Positions 1 to 5,574 of a stretch of 21,124 nucleotides of DNA are shown one piece after another. The position numbers and the translations under genes were made by a program. The DNA lies in the NCBI GenBank assembly GCA_018679315.1, contig JAHHLF010000252.1, positions 1-21,124 of the forward strand, given 5' to 3'. Each line of letters opens with the position of its first letter. Positions within the stretch are counted from its first letter, which is position 1. This stretch comes from Bacteroidia bacterium. Lineage in GTDB: Bacteria > Bacteroidota > Bacteroidia > Flavobacteriales > Flavobacteriaceae. The notes under the pieces are model-generated. The model did not search any database. It was not told where the DNA came from and saw only the letters and a program-made list of their open reading frames with translations.

Positions 1-249
1 AGACAAACCAAGGTCTATTACATTGATTCCCAGTCCCACTAAGGTCTGCTGCACTAGATTTTGGATCATAGGCCCTGAAATCCGGGCATCTCGGCCGATG
101 ACCACAGATGGAGTTTGCTTTCGTACATGGCCTTTGAGCCATGTCCCATAGGCAGCAGCAAATTTGACCGCATCCAACGGTGTTAGATTTGTGCCGGGTT
201 CTCCCCCTATGGTCCCACGGATCCCTGATATTGATTTTATTAATGTCAT
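1..249 (-). CDS. glmM: Phosphoglucosamine mutase, N-terminal part (truncated by the window edge)
   Basis: Only the first 83 codons are present; the gene runs off the left edge. The reading frame on the minus strand begins MTLIKSISGIRGTIGG and continues with LDAVKFAAAYGTWLK and VVIGRDARISG. This is the N-terminal sugar-phosphate-binding domain of the alpha-D-phosphohexomutase superfamily in its Bacteroidota GlmM form. GlmM converts glucosamine-6-phosphate to glucosamine-1-phosphate in the cytoplasm, a step towards UDP-GlcNAc and so peptidoglycan and lipid A. The catalytic phosphoserine loop lies beyond the edge and cannot be checked. A relative such as phosphomannomutase/phosphoglucomutase is possible, but the opening residues favour GlmM. 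The ATG at 247-249 is well placed, about 20 bases from a TATATTTG -7 box on the same strand. Confidence 0.85.
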   Translation of the reverse strand, partial: MTLIKSISGIRGTIGGEPGTNLTPLDAVKFAAAYGTWLKGHVRKQTPSVVIGRDARISGPMIQNLVQQTLVGLGINVIDLGLS

Positions 250-267
250 TTCTTTATTTGAATATGG

Positions 268-275
268 CAAATATA
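268..275 (-). promoter_or_regulatory. Probable -7 promoter box of glmM
   Basis: The minus strand reads TATATTTG, an exact match to the Bacteroidota -7 consensus TAnnTTTG. It sits about 18 bases upstream of the glmM ATG and implies a short leader. No TTG is seen at the expected -33 distance, so only the -7 element is supported. Confidence 0.45.
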
Positions 276-331
276 ACTGACCCGCTTTAATTCCCTGATT
301 TGAATTCGTATTTTCGACCTGAATCCCTACT

Positions 332-916
332 ATGAATTTCCTAGCTCATATTTATTTGTCATTTGGAGACGATGAGATCACTGTTGGTAATTTCATTGCC
401 GATAGTATCCGCGGAAATAAATTTTCCCACCTCCCTCCTAATATCCAGAAAGGGATACGTTTGCATCGGGCAATTGACACTTTTACAGATGCACATCCAA
501 TTGCCAGGCAAAGCAGTAAAAGGCTCCACGCGAATTACAGCCATTACAGTCGCGTGATCGTGGATATTTTTTATGATCACTTTCTCGCCAGCAATTGGGA
601 CAATTATTCAGAACTACCCCTTGAAGCCTTCACCGAATCCTTTTATGATATGATAGAGGCCCATTATCATATTCTTCCAATGGGCATTAAGCGTATGATT
701 CCTTATATGATCGCAGACAATTGGTTATTAAACTATAAGACCATCAAAGGAATTGGGCGTGTTTTGAATGGCATGAACCGCAGAACCCAAAATAAGAGCA
801 AAATGCAATATGCCATAGTTGATCTGGAAGCACATTATGAAGATTTTGAAAGTGAATTTACATCGCTCTTCGAAGAATTAATTATCTTTTCGCGCCAAAA
901 AATAATGTCTTTATGA
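332..916 (+). CDS. acpH: ACP phosphodiesterase (AcpH/DUF479 family)
   Basis: This 194-residue cytoplasmic protein matches the acyl-carrier-protein phosphodiesterase family over its full length (E. coli AcpH is of similar size). It opens MNFLAHIYLS. The family signatures are visible: VGNFIADSIRG (residues 18-28), GIRLHRAIDTFTD (41-53), VDIFYDHFLASNW (77-89) and a C-terminal VLNGM/DLEAHY pair. The conserved His and Asp residues (H45, D49, D82, H83) fit the divergent HD-type metal site. The family removes the 4'-phosphopantetheine arm from holo-ACP, giving apo-ACP. Related proteins are often annotated only as ACP phosphodiesterase without biochemical proof, so the substrate is inferred. The stop overlaps the start of the gamma-glutamyltransferase gene (ATGA, 913-916), implying translational coupling. 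No clear consensus promoter was found in the 82-base gap to glmM. Confidence 0.88.
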   Translation: MNFLAHIYLSFGDDEITVGNFIADSIRGNKFSHLPPNIQKGIRLHRAIDTFTDAHPIARQSSKRLHANYSHYSRVIVDIFYDHFLASNWDNYSELPLEAFTESFYDMIEAHYHILPMGIKRMIPYMIADNWLLNYKTIKGIGRVLNGMNRRTQNKSKMQYAIVDLEAHYEDFESEFTSLFEELIIFSRQKIMSL

Positions 917-2595
917 AATATTCTCTTCCCTTATTACTACTCCTATTATTCATTAATTGTAAGCCCAACCCGGCTACACCTACGGGTGAAGTTGCCGATA
1001 AGGCCATGGTCGTATCGGCACGTAAAGAAGCTTCTCAAATTGGCGTTGAGATCTTAAAGAAAGGAGGAAATGCATTTGATGTCATGGTGGGAACAGACCT
1101 GGCACTTGCAGTAGCCTATCCTTTTGCCGGCAATTTAGGAGGCGGTGGATTTATGGTCTATAGACAAAGTAATGGAGATGTTGGGGCCCTGGACTATCGC
1201 GAAAAGGCCCCTTTGGCGGCTCATAGGGATATGTATTTGGATAGCACTGGTAATGTGATACCGGGAATGAGCACAGTAGGTGCAACTGCCGTAGCAGTAC
1301 CTGGCACCCTGGCCGGATTGTTTGAAGTCCATGAAAAATTTGGAACGCTTCCTATTGAAGAGATCATTGCCCCGGTAATTGAATTGGTCGAACAAGGAGT
1401 TGAAGTAACTGAAAAGCAAGCAAACCGACTGGAATATTATCGAGAACAGATCATGGAAGTAAACGGGGATAATACGCTGTTTTATACCAGCTGTAAAGCA
1501 GGTGATACGCTTCGATATTCTGCACTTGCCAATACCTTAAAGCGAATTGCAAAAAACGGCAGGGATGAGTTTTATAATGGGGAAACGGCAAAGATCCTGG
1601 CCAAATTCATACAAGACAAAGGCGGCTTTGTTACAGAGGAGGATCTGGCAAGCTATGAGGCACAGTGGAGGCAGCCGGTAATATTCACTTATAAAGATCT
1701 AAGGATAATATCCATGAGTCCGCCCAGCAGTGGTGGTGTGACGATGAACCAGATCTTTAAAATGATAGAACCTTATGATATTGGGAAATATGACCACAAT
1801 TCTCCTGAGGCTATCCAATTGCTCACCGAGGCGTTCAGAAGGTCTTATGCAGATCGGAATTTTTATCTCGGGGATCCCGATTTTGTTGATATCCCCCTTG
1901 ATGTGCTCCTATCCGGAGCATATTTGAAAGAGCGTATGGACACCTTTTCCTGGGATCAGGCAACTTTATCATCTGAAGTTTCACACGGAGAAGTCCAGAT
2001 AGCCGAAAGCATGGAAACCACTCACTACTCTATTGTTGACGGGTTCGGAAATGCCGTGTCTGTAACTACCACTTTAAATGGAGCATATGGCTCAAAACTG
2101 TACTGTGACGAATTGGGATTTTTCCTCAATAATGAAATGGACGATTTCAGCTCCAAACCAGGTGTACCCAATATGTTCGGTCTTACCGGAGCGGAAGCAA
2201 ATAGTATAGCAGCTGAAAAGCGTATGCTCAGCTCAATGACGCCAACTATCGTGGAAAAGGATGGCAATTTATGGTTAGTTGTGGGTACTCCGGGAGGATC
2301 TACCATCATAACAGCGGTGGCTCAAACCATTTTAAACGCCTATGAATTCAATCAAAGTATGCAGGATGCCGTTAATGCACCGCGCTTCCACCACCAATGG
2401 CTTCCTGATCTCATTATTTTTGAACCGGGCGGTTTTTCTGGGGATATCAAGGATCGACTTAAAGCCAAAGGATATCAGATAAATGAAGACAGGACACCTG
2501 TGATAGGAAAGGTTGATGCGATCAGAGTGCTCCCAGATGGCCGATTAGAAGGAGGTGCAGACCCACGTGGTGACGATACTGCCGTAGGCTACTAA
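913..2595 (+). CDS. ggt: Gamma-glutamyltransferase (glutathione hydrolase), probable lipoprotein
   Basis: This 560-residue Ntn-hydrolase is collinear with E. coli Ggt. It cleaves gamma-glutamyl bonds (glutathione, gamma-glutamyl peptides) outside the cytoplasm and makes itself active by autoproteolysis. The cleavage is predicted between E368 and T369 in METTHYSIVD, with T369 as catalytic nucleophile (E. coli T391). R96 in DYREKAP corresponds to the substrate-carboxylate Arg. Also present are LNNEMDDFSSKPGVPN (405-420), the LSSMTPT loop (439-445), GTPGGSTIIT (458-467), NAPRFHHQWLPD (488-499) and the terminal GADPRGDDTAVGY. The N-terminus (residues 1-16) is a hydrophobic stretch ending LLFINC, a somewhat atypical lipobox with Asn before C16. 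A lipoprotein anchored in the cell envelope is therefore likely but not certain. Its start overlaps acpH by 4 bases, and it ends one base from a convergent gene. Confidence 0.95.
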   Translation: MKYSLPLLLLLLFINCKPNPATPTGEVADKAMVVSARKEASQIGVEILKKGGNAFDVMVGTDLALAVAYPFAGNLGGGGFMVYRQSNGDVGALDYREKAPLAAHRDMYLDSTGNVIPGMSTVGATAVAVPGTLAGLFEVHEKFGTLPIEEIIAPVIELVEQGVEVTEKQANRLEYYREQIMEVNGDNTLFYTSCKAGDTLRYSALANTLKRIAKNGRDEFYNGETAKILAKFIQDKGGFVTEEDLASYEAQWRQPVIFTYKDLRIISMSPPSSGGVTMNQIFKMIEPYDIGKYDHNSPEAIQLLTEAFRRSYADRNFYLGDPDFVDIPLDVLLSGAYLKERMDTFSWDQATLSSEVSHGEVQIAESMETTHYSIVDGFGNAVSVTTTLNGAYGSKLYCDELGFFLNNEMDDFSSKPGVPNMFGLTGAEANSIAAEKRMLSSMTPTIVEKDGNLWLVVGTPGGSTIITAVAQTILNAYEFNQSMQDAVNAPRFHHQWLPDLIIFEPGGFSGDIKDRLKAKGYQINEDRTPVIGKVDAIRVLPDGRLEGGADPRGDDTAVGY

Positions 2596-2596
2596 A

Positions 2597-3667
2597 CTAC
2601 AATTCAGATAAACCATATTCACTAAGGACAACTTGCCAGCTTTGGCTTTCAATGATCTCAAGGATCTTTTGGGATACAAGTTGTTCAAGGGAATCCCGTT
2701 CCATCGGCATTCCGAAAGCATAGGACTGCAGATCAAATTTTAGAGGTAAGATGGTAATTTCCTCCAGGGAAGAATCCTGTGAAATCCTGTACTTCATTAT
2801 CGGCTCATCATAAATAAAGGCATCAATTTCACCATCGCGCAGGGCGTATACCCCCGGTATAACCCCGTCATAGAGCTTGATGTTTTTAAAAAAATGAGTG
2901 CGCAGAAAGCCATCAGTACTTGTATTATCGACCGTTCCCACGGCTTGCTCCTTGAAGGACTTAAAGGAATCATCTGCGCTGCTAAGCTGGTTTACAGTCA
3001 GACTTGAAGCAATACTAGCTGTTAAGCCCGAAATAAATAATAAACCTGTAAACATCAGGAAGAGGGCAGTAAGCTTGCCCCCGGTGCTTTTAGGGGATTT
3101 GTCTCCGTATCCCATAGTTGTCAGAGTAACCATTGACCACCACAAGCCGTCCCATAACCCTCGGAAATTTTCCCGGAATTGCGGATTCTTCTTTCTTTCA
3201 AAGTACCAGCCTACCAAGCCAAATATGATTATGATAAGTGCGAGGGCAAGGAAGCCTCTCAGAAAATTTCTATTTAAAAAGCCTCGTACGAATGCCAATA
3301 GTTTCTGTAGCGAACTTTGTTCGGCTATGGCTACTGTGGCATTGGAGGCATAATAAGACTCTGTAAATTCCATGCTTTTATGCCTTTCTGCAGTAATGGT
3401 CAGGGGGTTTATGCTCAGGTCTATACTTCCTTTTTTCAGGGCATCGAGCATTTGGGCAAAATCCATTTCTTTTAACACATAAGGCTGGTCAAGTCCGTCA
3501 GATACTTTTTTCCAAAGCCAGATATTGATGCCTTTCAATTCTTGACCCTCATTCTGAATGATAAAAGGAGGCGATGAAGTATACCCAACGATCAATGTAT
3601 CTTTTGAGTTTTGTGCAAAGGTGATAATGGGTATCAGAAGCAGAAGAAGAGTGCGGATGGTTCGCAT
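2597..3667 (-). CDS. GluR0-like ligand-gated potassium channel (substrate-binding domain split around a pore)
   Basis: This 356-residue protein has the layout of prokaryotic ionotropic glutamate receptors. A signal peptide (1-19, ending TFAQ) is followed by the first half of a periplasmic amino-acid-binding domain (about 22-115). Then come TM1 (about 136-156), a pore helix and selectivity filter TLTTMGYGD (181-189), TM2 (about 198-220, with GLTASIASSLTV resembling the receptor gate region) and the second half of the binding domain (about 230-350). In the binding domain, R95 in LTITAERHKSMEF and D287 in AFIYDEP sit where amino-acid receptors bind the ligand carboxylate and amino group. The TMGYGD filter predicts K+ selectivity, as in cyanobacterial GluR0. 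The natural ligand is unknown. It lies 73 bases downstream of the S24 repressor gene on the same strand and may be cotranscribed, although no functional link is evident. The convergent ggt stop is one base away. Confidence 0.9.
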   Translation of the reverse strand: MRTIRTLLLLLIPIITFAQNSKDTLIVGYTSSPPFIIQNEGQELKGINIWLWKKVSDGLDQPYVLKEMDFAQMLDALKKGSIDLSINPLTITAERHKSMEFTESYYASNATVAIAEQSSLQKLLAFVRGFLNRNFLRGFLALALIIIIFGLVGWYFERKKNPQFRENFRGLWDGLWWSMVTLTTMGYGDKSPKSTGGKLTALFLMFTGLLFISGLTASIASSLTVNQLSSADDSFKSFKEQAVGTVDNTSTDGFLRTHFFKNIKLYDGVIPGVYALRDGEIDAFIYDEPIMKYRISQDSSLEEITILPLKFDLQSYAFGMPMERDSLEQLVSQKILEIIESQSWQVVLSEYGLSEL

Positions 3668-3740
3668 AGGATATTCCAGGTTTGGCCACCTAAATATACA
3701 ATTTATGATAAGGAAAATAAGGAAGCAAAAATGTGCAGAC

Positions 3741-4493
3741 CTACTTCGCTATCTGACGCTTGAGGTCTTCCATAGATTGCTGCAATTGTTTAAGCAATCC
3801 TTTTTCTGTACTGGCATCTACCCCAAAAGTAAGCTTACTGCTAACTTCCCATATTTCCTGAACCTTATGGGGTTCTATATCATACGGCGGATAATTCTCA
3901 TTGAGGGAGATCAGCATGATATGCTGGGAATTTGGAGACTTCTCTACTTTTTTCACCAGAACAGCATCATCAAGGACTATGACATAGATTTTATTCGGAC
4001 TTACTTCATCAAAAGATTCCAAAGCCCTTGCCAATACCCATTCCTGGGGTTTTAAATTTGGAAGCATACTATCCCCTTCTACCTGGAAGCCTCTGTAAGA
4101 AGCATTCCTGAATTCCGGTAATGGGAGGTCAAATGCGGGTAATTGCTCATACCAGCTCGTATCCTGAATATTCTGGGGATACCCGGCAGCTGCCTTGGCA
4201 TTAACGAGAACAATATTCTCATTCTCTGCGGAATCTACTGTTACCACTTTTGGGATGACACTTACTTTAGAGGTGTTCAAGTATTGTTGCGAACTTTCAC
4301 CGAATAACCAAAGCGGATTGATCTTAAATTGTTTGAGAAGTTCTGCAACAACTTTTCCAGATAATTTGGTTCTGCCCCTTTCAATATCCGCAGTCGTATT
4401 GGAAATACCCAATAGCTGTGCAAATTCAGCCTGTGTATATCCAAGCGAGCGGCGTAATTCACTGAATCTCTGTAAGGTGATATCGTTTTCCAT
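3741..4493 (-). CDS. XRE-family repressor with S24 (LexA/CI-like) self-cleavage domain
   Basis: This 250-residue protein has an N-terminal Cro/CI-type helix-turn-helix (about 7-65: LRRSLGYTQAEFAQLLGISNTTADIERG region) and a C-terminal S24 peptidase domain. The presumed cleavage site is A103-G104 in AKAAAGYP. The catalytic Ser is S142 in VEGDSML, and the general-base Lys is K181 in AVLVKKV. All parts needed for LexA/CI-type autoproteolysis are therefore present. A short, charged, coiled-coil-like tail (about 228-250) ends the protein. It probably represses its own gene and the divergent small ORF/TIGR03915 pair through the half-site array at 4560-4623. Induction by DNA damage is an inference from the family and from the neighbouring repair genes. 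A role as a resident phage repressor is less likely because no phage genes are nearby. The ATG at 4491-4493 is supported by a TTG-N18-TATCTTTG promoter upstream. Confidence 0.9.
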   Translation of the reverse strand: MENDITLQRFSELRRSLGYTQAEFAQLLGISNTTADIERGRTKLSGKVVAELLKQFKINPLWLFGESSQQYLNTSKVSVIPKVVTVDSAENENIVLVNAKAAAGYPQNIQDTSWYEQLPAFDLPLPEFRNASYRGFQVEGDSMLPNLKPQEWVLARALESFDEVSPNKIYVIVLDDAVLVKKVEKSPNSQHIMLISLNENYPPYDIEPHKVQEIWEVSSKLTFGVDASTEKGLLKQLQQSMEDLKRQIAK

Positions 4494-4509
4494 ATGGTGT
4501 TATTACTCG

Positions 4510-4533
4510 TTTAGGTTTTAGGTTGCCTCGCTT
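4510..4533. repeat. Imperfect direct repeat, copy 1 (repressor leader)
   Basis: This T/G-rich block contains GGTTGCCTCGCTTCT, which recurs almost unchanged at 5507-5532 before uvrA (GGTTGCTTCGCTTTT). A TTTAGG lead-in precedes it in both copies, at a slightly different distance. Here it lies in the predicted transcript leader of the S24 repressor gene, in antisense orientation to that transcript. Function unknown. Confidence 0.4.
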
Positions 4534-4543
4534 CTGCTTGATT

Positions 4544-4572
4544 CAAAGATACATAATTAGGAATTATTCCAA
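4544..4572 (-). promoter_or_regulatory. Promoter of the S24 repressor gene
   Basis: On the minus strand, TTG (4572-4570) and TATCTTTG (4551-4544) are separated by 18 bases. The second is an exact TAnnTTTG -7 box, giving a good Bacteroidota-type promoter for the repressor gene that starts at 4493. The first GGAA/TTCC palindrome (4560-4570) fills part of the spacer and touches the -33 element, so autorepression is expected. Confidence 0.6.
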
Positions 4573-4623
4573 AAATAATTATGGATTATTTCCATAATTA
4601 GGAATATTTCCATAATTTTGGAA
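4560..4623. promoter_or_regulatory. Operator array of alternating GGAA/TTCC half-sites
   Basis: Three 11-base imperfect palindromes of the form GGAW-N3-TTCC occur at 4560-4570 (GGAATTATTCC), 4583-4593 (GGATTATTTCC) and 4601-4611 (GGAATATTTCC), followed by a lone GGAA half-site at 4620-4623. Each is preceded by ATAATT, so the larger unit is a degenerate tandem repeat of about 18-22 bases (4553-4570, 4575-4593, 4594-4611, 4612-4622). The array lies between the S24 repressor and the divergent small ORF and overlaps promoter elements on both strands. This is the expected design of a multi-site operator for a dimeric HTH repressor. Binding by this particular repressor is inferred. Confidence 0.65.
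4613..4620 (+). promoter_or_regulatory. Probable -7 box for the small ORF/TIGR03915 operon
   Basis: TAATTTTG matches TAnnTTTG exactly and ends 14 bases before the ATG at 4635, implying a very short leader. No TTG is present at the -33 distance. The last half-site of the operator array overlaps this box at its final base. Confidence 0.45.
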
Positions 4624-4634
4624 AAAATACAACA

Positions 4635-4802
4635 ATGGGCATTTCAGAATTACAGCAAGCATTACATTCAGTAGCCATAAAAGGAAGTTTAGATTCCTTT
4701 GGGTATAAAATACTCGACAATAGACCGGCAATAGTTCGCACTGCTGCTCATACTACTAGAGTGCCCACAAATGATAATGGCCTTCAGCTAACATTATTTT
4801 AA
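4635..4802 (+). CDS. Small 55-residue protein of unknown function ending in a clamp-binding-like motif
   Basis: An ATG just after the operator array opens a 55-codon frame beginning MGISELQQALHSVAIKG and ending GLQLTLF followed by TAA. I do not recognise the family. Three points support a real gene: it follows a -7 box at the expected distance, it has no internal stop and good codon use, and it ends 4 bases before the TIGR03915 gene. The last five residues, QLTLF, fit the beta-sliding-clamp-binding pentapeptide QLxLF seen at the ends of many DNA repair and replication proteins. The protein could be a small repair accessory factor, or the C-terminal remnant of a larger repair protein, for instance the radical-SAM partner usual for TIGR03915. 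No membrane segment or signal peptide is seen. Confidence 0.6.
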   Translation: MGISELQQALHSVAIKGSLDSFGYKILDNRPAIVRTAAHTTRVPTNDNGLQLTLF

Positions 4803-4806
4803 GTCT

Positions 4807-5466
4807 ATGAAAACACTTCAGCATATAACGTATGACGGTTCTTTCAATGGTTTCCTCAGTGTTGTCTTCACAATATTTCAACAAGAAGAATGTCCATTAG
4901 GGATCAAATCGAAGAAAAGGGAAGACCAGGTTCTTTTTCCCAGTGAACAGAATATAGAAACCGATCTGGGTAAGGCTAGACGTGTTTGGAGAAGTTTAGA
5001 AAAGAAAAGCAGTAATACCGTTAAGGGAATCTATTTTGCCTTTTTAAGTGAACAGAATGATATAGAACTGCTATTATTTCGATACATCAAATCTCTATTT
5101 AGACGTACAGCCGAGGACCCGGTATTTGACCCAAGGGAAAAGTCAAAGATCTTTCAATTGGCTCAAAATGTGGCTAAAGAAAAACAGCGTATAGAAACTT
5201 TTACACAATTATCTGATGGCAAAACGGGCTTTTTAAAAGGAGACATTCAGCCCAAATACAATGTACTGCCTTTAATTTCCAAGCATTTCAAATCCCAGTA
5301 CGGCAACCATCCATGGATGATCACAGATACTAAAAGAGACCTTATCCTTTCCTTTGATGGTCTATACCTGGGGCTACAGCCTTATCACAAAGTTCAGTCC
5401 GACGGCCTCGAACAGCTGAAACAGTCTTTTACTTCGCTGCATGGCGGACAGAAAATAGCCGTTTAA
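4807..5466 (+). CDS. TIGR03915/DUF4130-family putative DNA repair protein
   Basis: This 219-residue protein fits the TIGR03915 family (probable DNA metabolism protein, DUF4130). It has YDGSFNGFLSVVF near the start (9-21), IYFAFLSEQNDIELLLFRYI (75-94), an FQLAQNVAKEKQRIETFTQL segment (116-135), then DIQPKYNVLPLISKHF (146-161) and WMITDTKRDLILSFDG (170-185). Length is normal for the stand-alone form. In many bacteria such proteins sit next to, or are fused with, a radical-SAM protein (TIGR03916) or a uracil-DNA-glycosylase-like domain, and both are thought to act in DNA repair or modification. The chemistry is not established. Neither partner is present here: the only close partner is the 55-residue ORF 4 bases upstream, with which it is surely cotranscribed. 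Control by the divergent S24 repressor is likely. Confidence 0.85.
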   Translation: MKTLQHITYDGSFNGFLSVVFTIFQQEECPLGIKSKKREDQVLFPSEQNIETDLGKARRVWRSLEKKSSNTVKGIYFAFLSEQNDIELLLFRYIKSLFRRTAEDPVFDPREKSKIFQLAQNVAKEKQRIETFTQLSDGKTGFLKGDIQPKYNVLPLISKHFKSQYGNHPWMITDTKRDLILSFDGLYLGLQPYHKVQSDGLEQLKQSFTSLHGGQKIAV

Positions 5467-5470
5467 GCTT

Positions 5471-5491
5471 GATGCATGTAAGTTCTGCATC
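5471..5491 (+). terminator. Weak hairpin after the TIGR03915 gene
   Basis: GATGCA and TGCATC form a perfect 6-base stem around a 9-base loop just after the TIGR03915 stop. No T-run follows, so it is at most a weak terminator candidate. Confidence 0.2.
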
Positions 5492-5506
5492 TATGGTATC
5501 TAACTA

Positions 5507-5532
5507 TTTAGGACTCTAAGGTTGCTTCGCTT
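5507..5532. repeat. Imperfect direct repeat, copy 2 (upstream of uvrA)
   Basis: This contains GGTTGCTTCGCTTTT after a TTTAGG lead-in, matching the block at 4510-4533 with a two-base length difference. It lies just upstream of the uvrA -7 box, where the -33 region would be. Function unknown; it could be a shared binding site or a minor dispersed repeat. Confidence 0.4.
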
Positions 5533-5548
5533 TTAGATGCCAAAAGCG

Positions 5549-5556
5549 TACCTTTG
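5549..5556 (+). promoter_or_regulatory. Probable -7 box of uvrA
   Basis: TACCTTTG matches TAnnTTTG and ends 18 bases before the ATG at 5575. A TTG lies at 5522-5524, 24 bases upstream, slightly long for a -33 element. The box overlaps an in-frame TTG at 5554 and so argues against that codon as the translation start. Inverted repeats surround it: CAAAAG/CTTTTG at 5541-5546 and 5559-5564, and GCCAAA/TTTGGC at 5539-5544 and 5569-5574. Confidence 0.45.
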
Positions 5557-5574
5557 CACTTTTGCGTATTTGGC

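Noticed and set aside
2898..3353. Plus-strand open frame of 151 codons inside the channel gene
   Set aside because: It is antisense to a clearly conserved channel gene and has no recognisable domain or start signal. It reads as a shadow frame.
3741..5466. Prophage or mobile-island remnant around the S24 repressor
   Set aside because: A CI-like repressor can mark a prophage, but there is no integrase, structural gene, att-like repeat or evident composition change, and the flanks are housekeeping genes.
5554..5574. TTG start that would add 7 residues to UvrA
   Set aside because: The TTG lies inside the TACCTTTG -7 box, so it would be upstream of the predicted transcript start. The ATG at 5575 gives the usual UvrA N-terminus.
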